From positions 146,876-210,875 of the forward strand of contig CANLNQ010000012.1 of NCBI GenBank assembly GCA_947492525.1: a stretch of 64,000 bases of DNA. Reading direction: 5' to 3'. The notes under the pieces were generated by a model. The model worked only from the letters and a program-made list of their open reading frames with translations, had not been told where the DNA came from and made no database searches. Positions within the stretch are counted from its first letter, which is position 1. Every line of letters begins with the position of its first letter. Position numbers and translations under genes: made by a program. Below, one piece after another: positions 37,373 through 45,148 of the stretch. Origin of the DNA: an uncultured Granulosicoccus sp. (GTDB lineage: Bacteria; Pseudomonadota; Gammaproteobacteria; Granulosicoccales; Granulosicoccaceae).

Positions 37373-39679
37373 TCAAGCAGCCTGATCTAAAGTATCTTCC
37401 TCAGGTGCCATCAGTTCTGACAGTCTGGTAGATAGCCAGAACACGATCTTCTCTTCCAGAGCGTGTTCCTCGAAGGGTTTTGACAGGTAGTCATCCATGC
37501 CGGCGGACAGGCATTTCTCGGCATCGCCGGTCATCGCGTTGGCGGTCAACGCAACAACGGGGGTACGGGCCATGGTGCCTGGGTTGTCTTTTTCACGTTG
37601 TCTGAGCTCGCGGGTGGCGGCATAGCCGTCGAGCACCGGCATCTGGCAGTCCATGAGCACCAGGTCGAAGTGTCCCGTATCAATCAGGTCCAGTCCTTCC
37701 TGGCCATTGTCGGCCACATCGGCGCAGAAGCCGATCTTCTCGAGCATGCCCAGCGCCACTTCCTGATTGACGGCATTGTCCTCGACCACCAGTATCCGGA
37801 TATGGGCATAGGCATCGCGTCTTGCCTGCAGCGACAGATCCTCGATTTCCACTTCGTGGAAGTCCTCGCTCATGGCGCGGTCCAGAATCTGTCCCAGCTC
37901 TGAGCGTTTCAACGGTTTGGTTATCTGTGCGGCAATGCGTGAATTCTTGTGCGGATACAGTTCCTGAATCTGTTCGGTGACATAGGCCATCGGTACCAGA
38001 CGGATCTTGTCGAAGGCCGGGTCCGCTTCGATACAGCGGGCAAAGACATCGCCCGGCATGTCCGACAGGCTTGCATTGAAGAGCACCAGATCGGGCACGC
38101 TGCCATCGCTTGCCGCCTTGCGGATGGCTTTCAGTGCTTCGCTACCACCGCTGACGGTCACGGTCGTCAGGGACAGCTCGGACAGCAGGCGCTGCATCAG
38201 TTCAACCGAGGGTGCCTTGTCCTCGATCAGCATGACCTGTCTGGCGCTGACCAGGTGTTGTTCGGCCTTTTCGGTGAGTGTGCAGCCGGTGCAGGGCAGG
38301 GTCAGTTCGAACCAGAATTCACTGCCCTGGCCAACCGCTGAATTCACACCGATGATGCCACCCATGCCTTCGATGAGGCGGCGGCTGATGGCCAGACCCA
38401 GACCGGTGCCGCCGTATTTTCGGGTGGTGGATCCATCGGCCTGCGCAAAGGAGTTGAACACGGACTGCAGGGCCGCTTCCGGAATGCCAACCCCGGTATC
38501 GATGATGCTGAAGCGCATCTTTGTTCCCGTGGCCAGTTCCTCGACGATTCTGACCTGGATCTGTACATTGCCCTCGTTGGTGAACTTGACGGCATTGCCC
38601 ATCAGATTGGTCAGTACCTGGCGCAGGCGCGTGGGATCACCCATGACGTTCTGGCGGATGTCGCCCTGGATGTCGCAAAGCAGTTCCAGATTCTTGCCAT
38701 TGGCCTGCTCGGACAAGGCAATGGCGCAGCCTTCCACCAGTTCCTCGAGATTGAAATCGATGGTCTCGAATTCGAGCTTGCCGGCTTCGACCTTGGAGAA
38801 ATCCAGGATGTCGTTGATCAGTGTCAGCAGAGAACGACCGGAGGTGGTGGCAATCTTCACCTGTTCAGTCTGTTCAGGATCCAGACTTGTACCTTTCAGC
38901 AGGGAGAGCATGCCCAATACGCCATTCATGGGTGTGCGTAGCTCATGCGACATATTGGCCAGGAACTCGGACTTGGCGCGCGAGGCCTGTTCAAGCTCGT
39001 GCTCCTTCTGCTTGCGCAGTTCCAGAATATTGCCCAGTTCGTTCACCGAGTTGCCCAGATCCATCAGCTCTCGGGCAGCGACGACTTCCAGATCATCGCT
39101 GGTCTTGTTGGCCTGCAGCAACAGCAGGTGGTTGTGGATCAGGCGAATGGGGGTGACCACCAGACCATTGATCAGGCCGACCACGATCAGCGCCAGTATC
39201 ACGGAGATACCGGCGGCGTACAGATAGATCTTGGTTGCATAGGCGCGTATCTCGGCCTGTTGCCGCTGCACGTTCCAGGTCACGTCGATGCGGCCGAAGG
39301 ATTCGCCTTCGAGCAGAACATCGTGTGAGAAGTTCATGCAAAGCGCCGGGTCGATGTAATCACTCTTCGCCCACTTCGTCAGCACCTCTTCGTTCTCGTT
39401 GACGATGTTGACGGCCTCGACATCGGCGTCGTTCTGTACCAGTTGCTGGATGGTGGTATCGAGTACCGGGCGGTCTTCACTGAGAATGGCATCCAGAGAG
39501 GTGGCCGAAAGCATGGAAACAAGCTTCTGTGTCTGGTCGCGGAAGTTTCTTTCGAAGGCGCGGTTTTCATTGAAGCGCACGAACTCTGCCGCCGAGAGGC
39601 CGACGGCCAGAATGGTGCAGCCCATGACCAGGACAATTTGCTGGCGCAGTGGCCAGTTTCTGAAGAATCTTGCAAACAC
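37373..39679 (-). CDS. hybrid sensor histidine kinase, two receiver domains
   Basis: 768 residues. Membrane segments at about 12-32 and 152-175 enclose a periplasmic sensor of about 120 residues. A HAMP-like linker follows, then the dimerisation helix with phosphorylated His245 (NMSHELRTP), an ATPase domain with DTGVGIP and GGTGLGLA, and two receivers. Receiver 1 (about 480-600) has Asn535 where the phospho-acceptor Asp should be (LVLFNASL), so it is probably inactive. Receiver 2 (about 627-750) has Asp677 (LVLMDCQMP). There is no HPt domain, so phosphate may be passed to a separate partner, for example the HPt domain of the divergent kinase. It lies between the binding protein and the fusion protein on the same strand. 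Confidence 0.93.
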   Translation of the reverse strand: MFARFFRNWPLRQQIVLVMGCTILAVGLSAAEFVRFNENRAFERNFRDQTQKLVSMLSATSLDAILSEDRPVLDTTIQQLVQNDADVEAVNIVNENEEVLTKWAKSDYIDPALCMNFSHDVLLEGESFGRIDVTWNVQRQQAEIRAYATKIYLYAAGISVILALIVVGLINGLVVTPIRLIHNHLLLLQANKTSDDLEVVAARELMDLGNSVNELGNILELRKQKEHELEQASRAKSEFLANMSHELRTPMNGVLGMLSLLKGTSLDPEQTEQVKIATTSGRSLLTLINDILDFSKVEAGKLEFETIDFNLEELVEGCAIALSEQANGKNLELLCDIQGDIRQNVMGDPTRLRQVLTNLMGNAVKFTNEGNVQIQVRIVEELATGTKMRFSIIDTGVGIPEAALQSVFNSFAQADGSTTRKYGGTGLGLAISRRLIEGMGGIIGVNSAVGQGSEFWFELTLPCTGCTLTEKAEQHLVSARQVMLIEDKAPSVELMQRLLSELSLTTVTVSGGSEALKAIRKAASDGSVPDLVLFNASLSDMPGDVFARCIEADPAFDKIRLVPMAYVTEQIQELYPHKNSRIAAQITKPLKRSELGQILDRAMSEDFHEVEIEDLSLQARRDAYAHIRILVVEDNAVNQEVALGMLEKIGFCADVADNGQEGLDLIDTGHFDLVLMDCQMPVLDGYAATRELRQREKDNPGTMARTPVVALTANAMTGDAEKCLSAGMDDYLSKPFEEHALEEKIVFWLSTRLSELMAPEEDTLDQAA

Positions 39680-39774
39680 GGATAGGGGCGCTCTCTAGGG
39701 GTCTGGTCGTGAACGGGCAGTCAGACAATGAATCGGAAGCGAGCAGTGCTCTGGCGTCGGGTCAGCGTCGGGGC

Positions 39775-40899
39775 CTAATCGGCAATCGCGTCCTCGGGTA
39801 TCTTCAGATTGATTGTCAGAGAGTGGCCGCGACGATTGGCTTCGAAGAGGCTGCGCGGCAGCGTGATATTGAGTGTCAACTGCTGGGTCTGATCCCCGGC
39901 ATCGGTCTGCTGAAGGCCGCCGGCCTGCTGGACGCTGATGACCTTGCCCAGGTCGTCGTCACCCGCTGTCGCAGCCTGCAATCCAGGCTCGTCGATCTGC
40001 ACGGCCTGGCTGTCTGCCAGTTCCTCTTCACGATCGGCGAAGAAGATGCTGTTGTTGTCCATGGCCTTGCGGATGACCTTGTAATCCTCATCGCCGCCTT
40101 CCAGAAAGCCGTCGATCTTCAGCGCTGCCAGGGTTTTCTGGTCCTTGACCTCGAGCAGGGATTCGCGCAGGGCCTGAAGGATTTCGTCATCCAGACCGGA
40201 GCGGGCAATCCAGGGCTTGGTTACATTGGGAAAACGGGCCAGTTCGCGAATGGGCTCACCGGCATCCACCAGTTTCTTGAACGTCTTCTCGTTCAGGGCG
40301 CCGGCATCGAAACTGCCTGCACCCACTGCGGTGCCAACCTTGTCATGTCGTCCGAGGTATTCGTAGCGGTGCAGATCACTGGCGCGCACACCGGCCTGTT
40401 CCAGTTCCAGCTGCGACAGAAAGCGACCGATGGTGGAGCCTTCATCACCGAAGGCAAAGGACTTGCCGCGCAACTGGCTGATGCGGGTGATGTCGCTGTC
40501 CTCGCCGACGGCGATGATGCCGTAGAAGACCTTGGAGTTCAGCACGTTCTCCACGGCCAGAATGCTGATGTCGTTGTTCATGCGCTTGGCTTCTATATAA
40601 GAAGCAGGCCCGAACTTTGAAAAGTCGACACGACCGTTGATCAGGTGAGAGATGCCCTGGTCATAGTCTTTGGCGATCTGCATGCGGATATCCACATTGC
40701 GATTCAGCCGCTGTGTCATGTTCTTCTCCAGTTCCTTGAGAATCGGGCGGTAGACCCGAACCATGGCGGAAGGCTTGTTGGAGCTGTAGACACCGAAATT
40801 CAGTCGAATGGTGCCGTCGGCGTGTGCCAGGCCGCTGCAGGCGGCCGCCAGCAGTCCTGTCAACAGAAGACCGAAGCGAGTGAGTGAAGAAAGTGACAT
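39775..40899 (-). CDS. PhnD/phosphonate-type periplasmic binding protein
   Basis: 374 residues from ATG 40899 (MSLSSLTRF). The signal peptide ends either at a lipobox-like LAAAC or at AHA-DG. The mature part has the type 2 periplasmic binding fold of PhnD (phosphate/phosphite/phosphonate) proteins: VYSSNKPSAMVRVYRPILKELEK, GRVDFSKFGPASYIEA, and GKSFAFGDEGSTIGRFL. No ABC ATPase or permease is nearby, so it may hand its ligand to a sensor rather than a transporter. The C-terminal 80 residues after the fold are longer than usual (QAGGLQQTDAGDQTQQLTL and a hydrophobic strand). 95 bp before the kinase gene on the same strand. Confidence 0.85.
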   Translation of the reverse strand: MSLSSLTRFGLLLTGLLAAACSGLAHADGTIRLNFGVYSSNKPSAMVRVYRPILKELEKNMTQRLNRNVDIRMQIAKDYDQGISHLINGRVDFSKFGPASYIEAKRMNNDISILAVENVLNSKVFYGIIAVGEDSDITRISQLRGKSFAFGDEGSTIGRFLSQLELEQAGVRASDLHRYEYLGRHDKVGTAVGAGSFDAGALNEKTFKKLVDAGEPIRELARFPNVTKPWIARSGLDDEILQALRESLLEVKDQKTLAALKIDGFLEGGDEDYKVIRKAMDNNSIFFADREEELADSQAVQIDEPGLQAATAGDDDLGKVISVQQAGGLQQTDAGDQTQQLTLNITLPRSLFEANRRGHSLTINLKIPEDAIAD

Positions 40900-41259
40900 G
40901 GAACGTCTCTCGGCAGTTGGTGTGTGGCTATCAGAGAGGAAAACGGCCTCACCACACATTTCTGAAGCGGCTCTCTGGTCTCGAGGGGGAAAACTGTGAC
41001 GCGTGAGTTCAATTGCGCCGGTTTGTGGTGATGGATGGCACGAACACGCGCGGATCGACTCAATGGCGGCAGAGGCCGGCCCGGTATCGAGTTACATGCA
41101 GTTCATGTCGCCGGGGCGCGGCTAGCCGCAAGGGCTGTCAAGGATTGCGCTGCATGGCCGATAGGTGGACAGATGAGGATAAGCGGCACAGCACGATGCA
41201 CCGATACCCGGCGATACCGCTGACCGAGATTGACTCGGCTCGACAGACAAGAGGCAAGC
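40900..41259. other. divergent promoter region between binding-protein gene and BarA-like kinase
   Basis: About 360 bp with no gene I can support. It should hold promoters for both directions. I see no strong palindrome or clear -35/-10 pair. Confidence 0.5.
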
Positions 41260-44190
41260 TTGATAGTGGAACCACTGAATGACACGCCCCTGCGTGCGAA
41301 GCAGGGGACAGATAGTGCAGACCAGATTGCCCGCGATGGTGGCCAGTCGACCTATCTGCGCGTTTTGCTGGTGTTGCTGGGTTGCATCGCAGCCATCATT
41401 GCACTCGTCAGCATGCGACTGGACCAGCCGGCCTGGGAGATCACCTGGCTGATTGATGGCAGAGTCAATGACACCGTGCTTCATGCTCTGGATCAGATGC
41501 GCTATGAGCTGGCAGCCCTGGCCCTGGTGGGCTTCAACTTCGTGCTGTACGTGCTTCGCGCCGGGCGTGATTCGATGCCCGATTCCTATGAAAAACAGTC
41601 ACATACCGTGGTCCGACCCGCGCAGGTGGCGGCGCGGCGCGAGTTGTCGGAGGCGGAGCTGATGGAGCAGACCCTTGCGGTGCCGCCGGAGGAGCTGCCC
41701 GCGGTGCGCGTGGCTTCGACGCCGGTGCGGTCGGCTGTCAGAGCCGGTCAGTCGGGCAATGCGGAGGCACAGCTGCAGATTGCCAACAGTGAGGTCGAGC
41801 GCCTGAGAAAGGAATTGCTGGCCTGCCGCCAGCAGCTGGAAACCTCCAATCAAGCCAAATCACAGTTTCTGGCGAACATGAGCCACGAGCTGCGCACGCC
41901 GATGAACGGCATCATGGGCATGACCGATCTGCTGCTTGGCGGCACGCTGTCGGCGCGTGAAGAACGATTCGTCAATTCCATTGCGGCCTCATCCAGCTCG
42001 CTGCTGGCGATCATCAATGACCTTCTCGATTTTTCCAAGATCGAATCGGGAATACTGCAACTCGAAAACGGTAGGTTTTCGGTGCGCGACTGCGTGGAGG
42101 ATGTCTGTACTTCTCTGGCAAGCTCTGCGCATGCCAAGAATGTCGAACTGATCTGCTACGTCGATTCCAATGTGCCTGTGCAGATGGATGGAGACCCGGG
42201 GCGGGTTCGGCAGATTCTGCACAATCTGATTACCAATGCCGTTGCCTTCACGCACCAGGGAGAGGTTGTGGTGCGCCTGACGCGCAAGAAGGAAGGCAAG
42301 GGCAAATCGGTATATCAGTGTGATGTACAGGACACGGGTGAAGGAATCACACCGGAAATGCAGATCCAGCTGTTCGATGCCTTCACGCAGGCCGATGCAA
42401 GCAATACGCGTGGTCATGGCGGAATCGGTATGGGCCTGGCCATCACCAAGCAGCTGGTATCGATGATGAATGGCGATATCTCGTTTCGCAGCCGTCTGGG
42501 TGAGGGCACGCGCTTCAGTTTCACGATGGAGCTGGAGGATGTTGCCGAGGAAGTACCGGGAGCCTCGCGCCGACGATCGCTGCATGGCGCGCGCGTGCTG
42601 GTGGTGGATGACAATGAAACCAACCGTACGATCCTGTATCACCAGTTGTCCAACTGGGGTGTGCTGGTGGAAACCGTGGAAAGCGGCAAGCTGGCCCTGG
42701 AGGCACTGCGAGCCGCGCATGATCGTGATCAGGGCTTCGATGTGCTGATACTGGATCTGCACATGCCCGAGATGGACGGTATCGAACTGGCCAGAGCCAT
42801 TCAGGCCGAACCGGATTTCCGGCATATCCAGTCGATCATGCTGACCTCGGCCATCCTGCAGCTCGATGGCATGGAGTTGCGCAAGCTGGGTATCTACAAG
42901 TACGTCAGCAAGCCTGCACGCCAGTCCATCCTGCACGATTCCCTTGCCTCGCTGATGCCGAACGAGAGCGGCAACAGTGTGCGTCTGCGTGAGCAGGCCG
43001 CAGAGACGCCGAGCCCGGCACCGGTCAATGCCCGTGTGTTGCTGGTGGAGGACAACCCCGTCAATCAGGATGTGGCCATGGGCATGCTGGAGCAGCTCGG
43101 CTGCGAAGTGACCCTGGCAACCGATGGTCGGGATGCCGTGGCACGCAGTGAAGCCGAGAAATACGACATCGTGCTGATGGACTGTCAGATGCCTACCATG
43201 GACGGCTATGAGGCCACACGTCGCCTCAAGTCGGGCGGCGGATTGAACGCACCCACGCCGGTGGTGGCGTTGACGGCCAATGCGATGGAAGGTGACCGGG
43301 AGAAATGCCTGTCTGCCGGCATGGATGACTATGTCTCCAAACCGGTGCGTACACAGGTGCTGTCGCACATGATCGAAAAATGGGTGGGCCGCAACAATGA
43401 CCAGTTTGACGACAGCCATCACAGCAAGACACCGGCGCTGATATCATCGGGACTGCGTGACGATGATCTGCAGGATGGTCATCTGCAGAGAACCGAGCAG
43501 AGCCTCAAGCAGATTCCGGGCGCGGCCTATGCCGAGGCCGAACCGGCACCTGCGGCGCAACAGCCTGCGGTTGCGGCTGATGTGACGCCACCCGCTGACA
43601 ACTCCGCGCTCAACATCGATGCTGCTGATGGCAGTGTTGGCAGTGTTGGCAGTGTTGGCAGTGTTGGCAGTGTTGGCAGTGCTGACGGTGGTGCTGACAG
43701 CGATGCTGCAAGAGCTGTGGTTCAGCCGGAAAGTGCGTCTGTGGGTGTCCCGAAGCAGCCTGTTCCGATGCAGCCTGTGGGTGCGGAAGCGGATGCCATG
43801 AACGAGACCCTTGCCGAGGGTGGGGACGACACGTCGGCATCCGCCATCAACCTGAAGGCCATCAATACCATCCGTGGTCTGCAACGCCCCGGCAAGGCCT
43901 GTCTGTTGAGCAAGGTGGTCGGGGTGTATTTCAACAAGACCCCGGAGCTCATCGAATCGATGCAGAGCGCCATGCAGAACAACGATCTGGACGCCGTGGC
44001 GGCCTGTGCGCACAGCCTGAAGTCAAGCAGTGCCTATCTGGGTGCCGAGCAGCTGACCCGCCGCTGTCGTCTGATCGAGAATGCCATCAAGGACGGGGTT
44101 CATCAGGATCTGGAGTCGCTGGTGGCAGGCTTCGACGAGGAATACGCGGTGGTATCGCGGGAACTGGACGGCCTGATCGAGGCCGCCTGA
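41260..44190 (+). CDS. BarA-type hybrid histidine kinase with two receivers and HPt
   Basis: 976 residues from TTG 41260, which has AAGAGG at 41249-41254 just upstream. GTG 41266 and TTG 41230 are also possible. Two membrane segments at about 28-46 and 82-100, then a coiled coil, His209 in MSHELRTPMNG, and an ATPase domain (DTGEGI, GHGGIGMGLA). Receiver 1 has Asp499 (LILDLHMP), receiver 2 Asp641 (VLMDCQMP) and the C-terminal HPt has His918 (CAHSLKSSSAYLG). The layout resembles BarA/TorS-type phosphorelays. A linker before the HPt holds five 9-bp repeats that encode Gly-Ser-Val. It is divergent from the binding-protein/kinase/fusion set, and its HPt could serve that kinase too. Confidence 0.93.
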   Translation: MIVEPLNDTPLRAKQGTDSADQIARDGGQSTYLRVLLVLLGCIAAIIALVSMRLDQPAWEITWLIDGRVNDTVLHALDQMRYELAALALVGFNFVLYVLRAGRDSMPDSYEKQSHTVVRPAQVAARRELSEAELMEQTLAVPPEELPAVRVASTPVRSAVRAGQSGNAEAQLQIANSEVERLRKELLACRQQLETSNQAKSQFLANMSHELRTPMNGIMGMTDLLLGGTLSAREERFVNSIAASSSSLLAIINDLLDFSKIESGILQLENGRFSVRDCVEDVCTSLASSAHAKNVELICYVDSNVPVQMDGDPGRVRQILHNLITNAVAFTHQGEVVVRLTRKKEGKGKSVYQCDVQDTGEGITPEMQIQLFDAFTQADASNTRGHGGIGMGLAITKQLVSMMNGDISFRSRLGEGTRFSFTMELEDVAEEVPGASRRRSLHGARVLVVDDNETNRTILYHQLSNWGVLVETVESGKLALEALRAAHDRDQGFDVLILDLHMPEMDGIELARAIQAEPDFRHIQSIMLTSAILQLDGMELRKLGIYKYVSKPARQSILHDSLASLMPNESGNSVRLREQAAETPSPAPVNARVLLVEDNPVNQDVAMGMLEQLGCEVTLATDGRDAVARSEAEKYDIVLMDCQMPTMDGYEATRRLKSGGGLNAPTPVVALTANAMEGDREKCLSAGMDDYVSKPVRTQVLSHMIEKWVGRNNDQFDDSHHSKTPALISSGLRDDDLQDGHLQRTEQSLKQIPGAAYAEAEPAPAAQQPAVAADVTPPADNSALNIDAADGSVGSVGSVGSVGSVGSADGGADSDAARAVVQPESASVGVPKQPVPMQPVGAEADAMNETLAEGGDDTSASAINLKAINTIRGLQRPGKACLLSKVVGVYFNKTPELIESMQSAMQNNDLDAVAACAHSLKSSSAYLGAEQLTRRCRLIENAIKDGVHQDLESLVAGFDEEYAVVSRELDGLIEAA
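43630..43683 (+). repeat. in-frame 9-bp tandem repeat (GGCAGTGTT) in the kinase linker
   Basis: Five perfect copies of GGCAGTGTT (43630-43674) plus one variant (GGCAGTGCT), coding for Gly-Ser-Val repeats. It lies in the unstructured linker between receiver 2 and HPt, where length change would be tolerated. Confidence 0.95.
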
Positions 44191-44215
44191 GTTCTGCCTG
44201 GCTGAGCCCTGATCG

Positions 44216-44387
44216 GCTCAGAGATCCGCCATCAGCTTCGAGTGTTCGATGATGTGGTCCGGTTCGACGATCAGCTCAGAGGTCCATCATCAGCTTCGAG
44301 TCGTCGATGATACGGTCCGGTTCGACGATCAGCTCAGAGATCCATCATCAGCTTCGAGTCGTCGATGATATGGTCCAGTTCGACGCC
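44216..44387. repeat. 58-bp tandem repeat, three copies, at and beyond the 3' end of the LOG gene
   Basis: Copies at 44216-44273 and 44274-44331, with a third copy from 44332 to about 44387 that lies within the LOG gene's coding end. Between copies only a few bases differ. Each copy, read on the minus strand, would encode a version of the C-terminal stretch (HIIDDSKLMMDL and relatives) followed by a stop. 58 is not a multiple of 3, so the copies are not in one frame. Confidence 0.9.
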
Positions 44388-45056
44388 TTCGTAGAAGTCG
44401 AAGATGGTATCCACCACGAACTGCGGATCATCGGTAATCTGAAACAGATCCATATCGCCCGGGCTGATGGTGCCGGCCTCCACCAGTGAGGTCTCGAACC
44501 ATTCCAGCAGGCCCTTCCAGAAGTCCGTGCCGAACAGGATGATGGGGATGCGCTTGGACTTGCCGGTCTGCACCAGGGTGAGGATTTCGGCCATTTCATC
44601 GAGTGTGCCGAAGCCGCCGGGCATGACTACATAGGCCGAGGCGTACTTGACGAACATGACCTTGCGGGCGAAGAAATACTTGAAGTTCAGGCTGATATCC
44701 TGATACGGGTTGCCCGATTGCTCATGCGGTAGCTTGATGTTCAGGCCCACACTGGCCGATTTTCCGCTGAAGGCGCCCTTGTTGGCCGCTTCCATAACAC
44801 CGGGGCCACCCCCGCTGACCACCGCAAAGCCCGAATCGGACAACAGGCGGCTGATCTCCTCGCTGTACTGGTAGTAGGGGTTATCCGGTTTGAAACGGGC
44901 CGAGCCGAAGATACTCACCGACGGGCTCAGATCAGCCAGCTGCTGAAAGCCTTCGACGAACTCGGACATGATCTGGAAGATCTTCCAGGAATCGCGTGTC
45001 AGAGCCTTGTCTCGTGCATCCCGGCGCATCTGATTGTGAGTGGGTAGCTTTCGCAT
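44334..45056 (-). CDS. LOG-family (TIGR00730) Rossmann-fold protein
   Basis: 240 residues. The LOG family includes nucleotide 5'-monophosphate phosphoribohydrolases that release free bases from nucleotides. The signatures SGGGPGVMEAANKGA and MPGGFGTLDEMAEILTLVQTGK are both present, so the active-site arrangement looks complete. No membrane segments. The last 16 codons fall in the 58-bp repeat. Its exact substrate is uncertain. It is divergent from polA. Confidence 0.9.
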   Translation of the reverse strand: MRKLPTHNQMRRDARDKALTRDSWKIFQIMSEFVEGFQQLADLSPSVSIFGSARFKPDNPYYQYSEEISRLLSDSGFAVVSGGGPGVMEAANKGAFSGKSASVGLNIKLPHEQSGNPYQDISLNFKYFFARKVMFVKYASAYVVMPGGFGTLDEMAEILTLVQTGKSKRIPIILFGTDFWKGLLEWFETSLVEAGTISPGDMDLFQITDDPQFVVDTIFDFYEGVELDHIIDDSKLMMDL

Positions 45057-45148
45057 CGATTCGTCTCTTGTCGACTATTGGTGTGTTTTCGAAATGACAG
45101 GCCGAGTGAATAGGTACACTATCCCCACAGCCCCAGCAGGTTTCTCGT

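Noticed and set aside
38007..39227. 406-residue open frame on the plus strand
   Set aside because: Antisense to the hybrid kinase with intact motifs. It is rich in Ser/Arg/Met with no domain.
41989..43422. 477-residue open frame on the minus strand
   Set aside because: Antisense to the BarA-like kinase. His/Gln-rich translation typical of shadow frames in GC-rich DNA.
44216..44387. 58-bp repeats considered as a CRISPR or attachment site
   Set aside because: There are no spacers, and the unit is a copy of the neighbouring gene end. No integrase is nearby apart from the housekeeping xerC far away.
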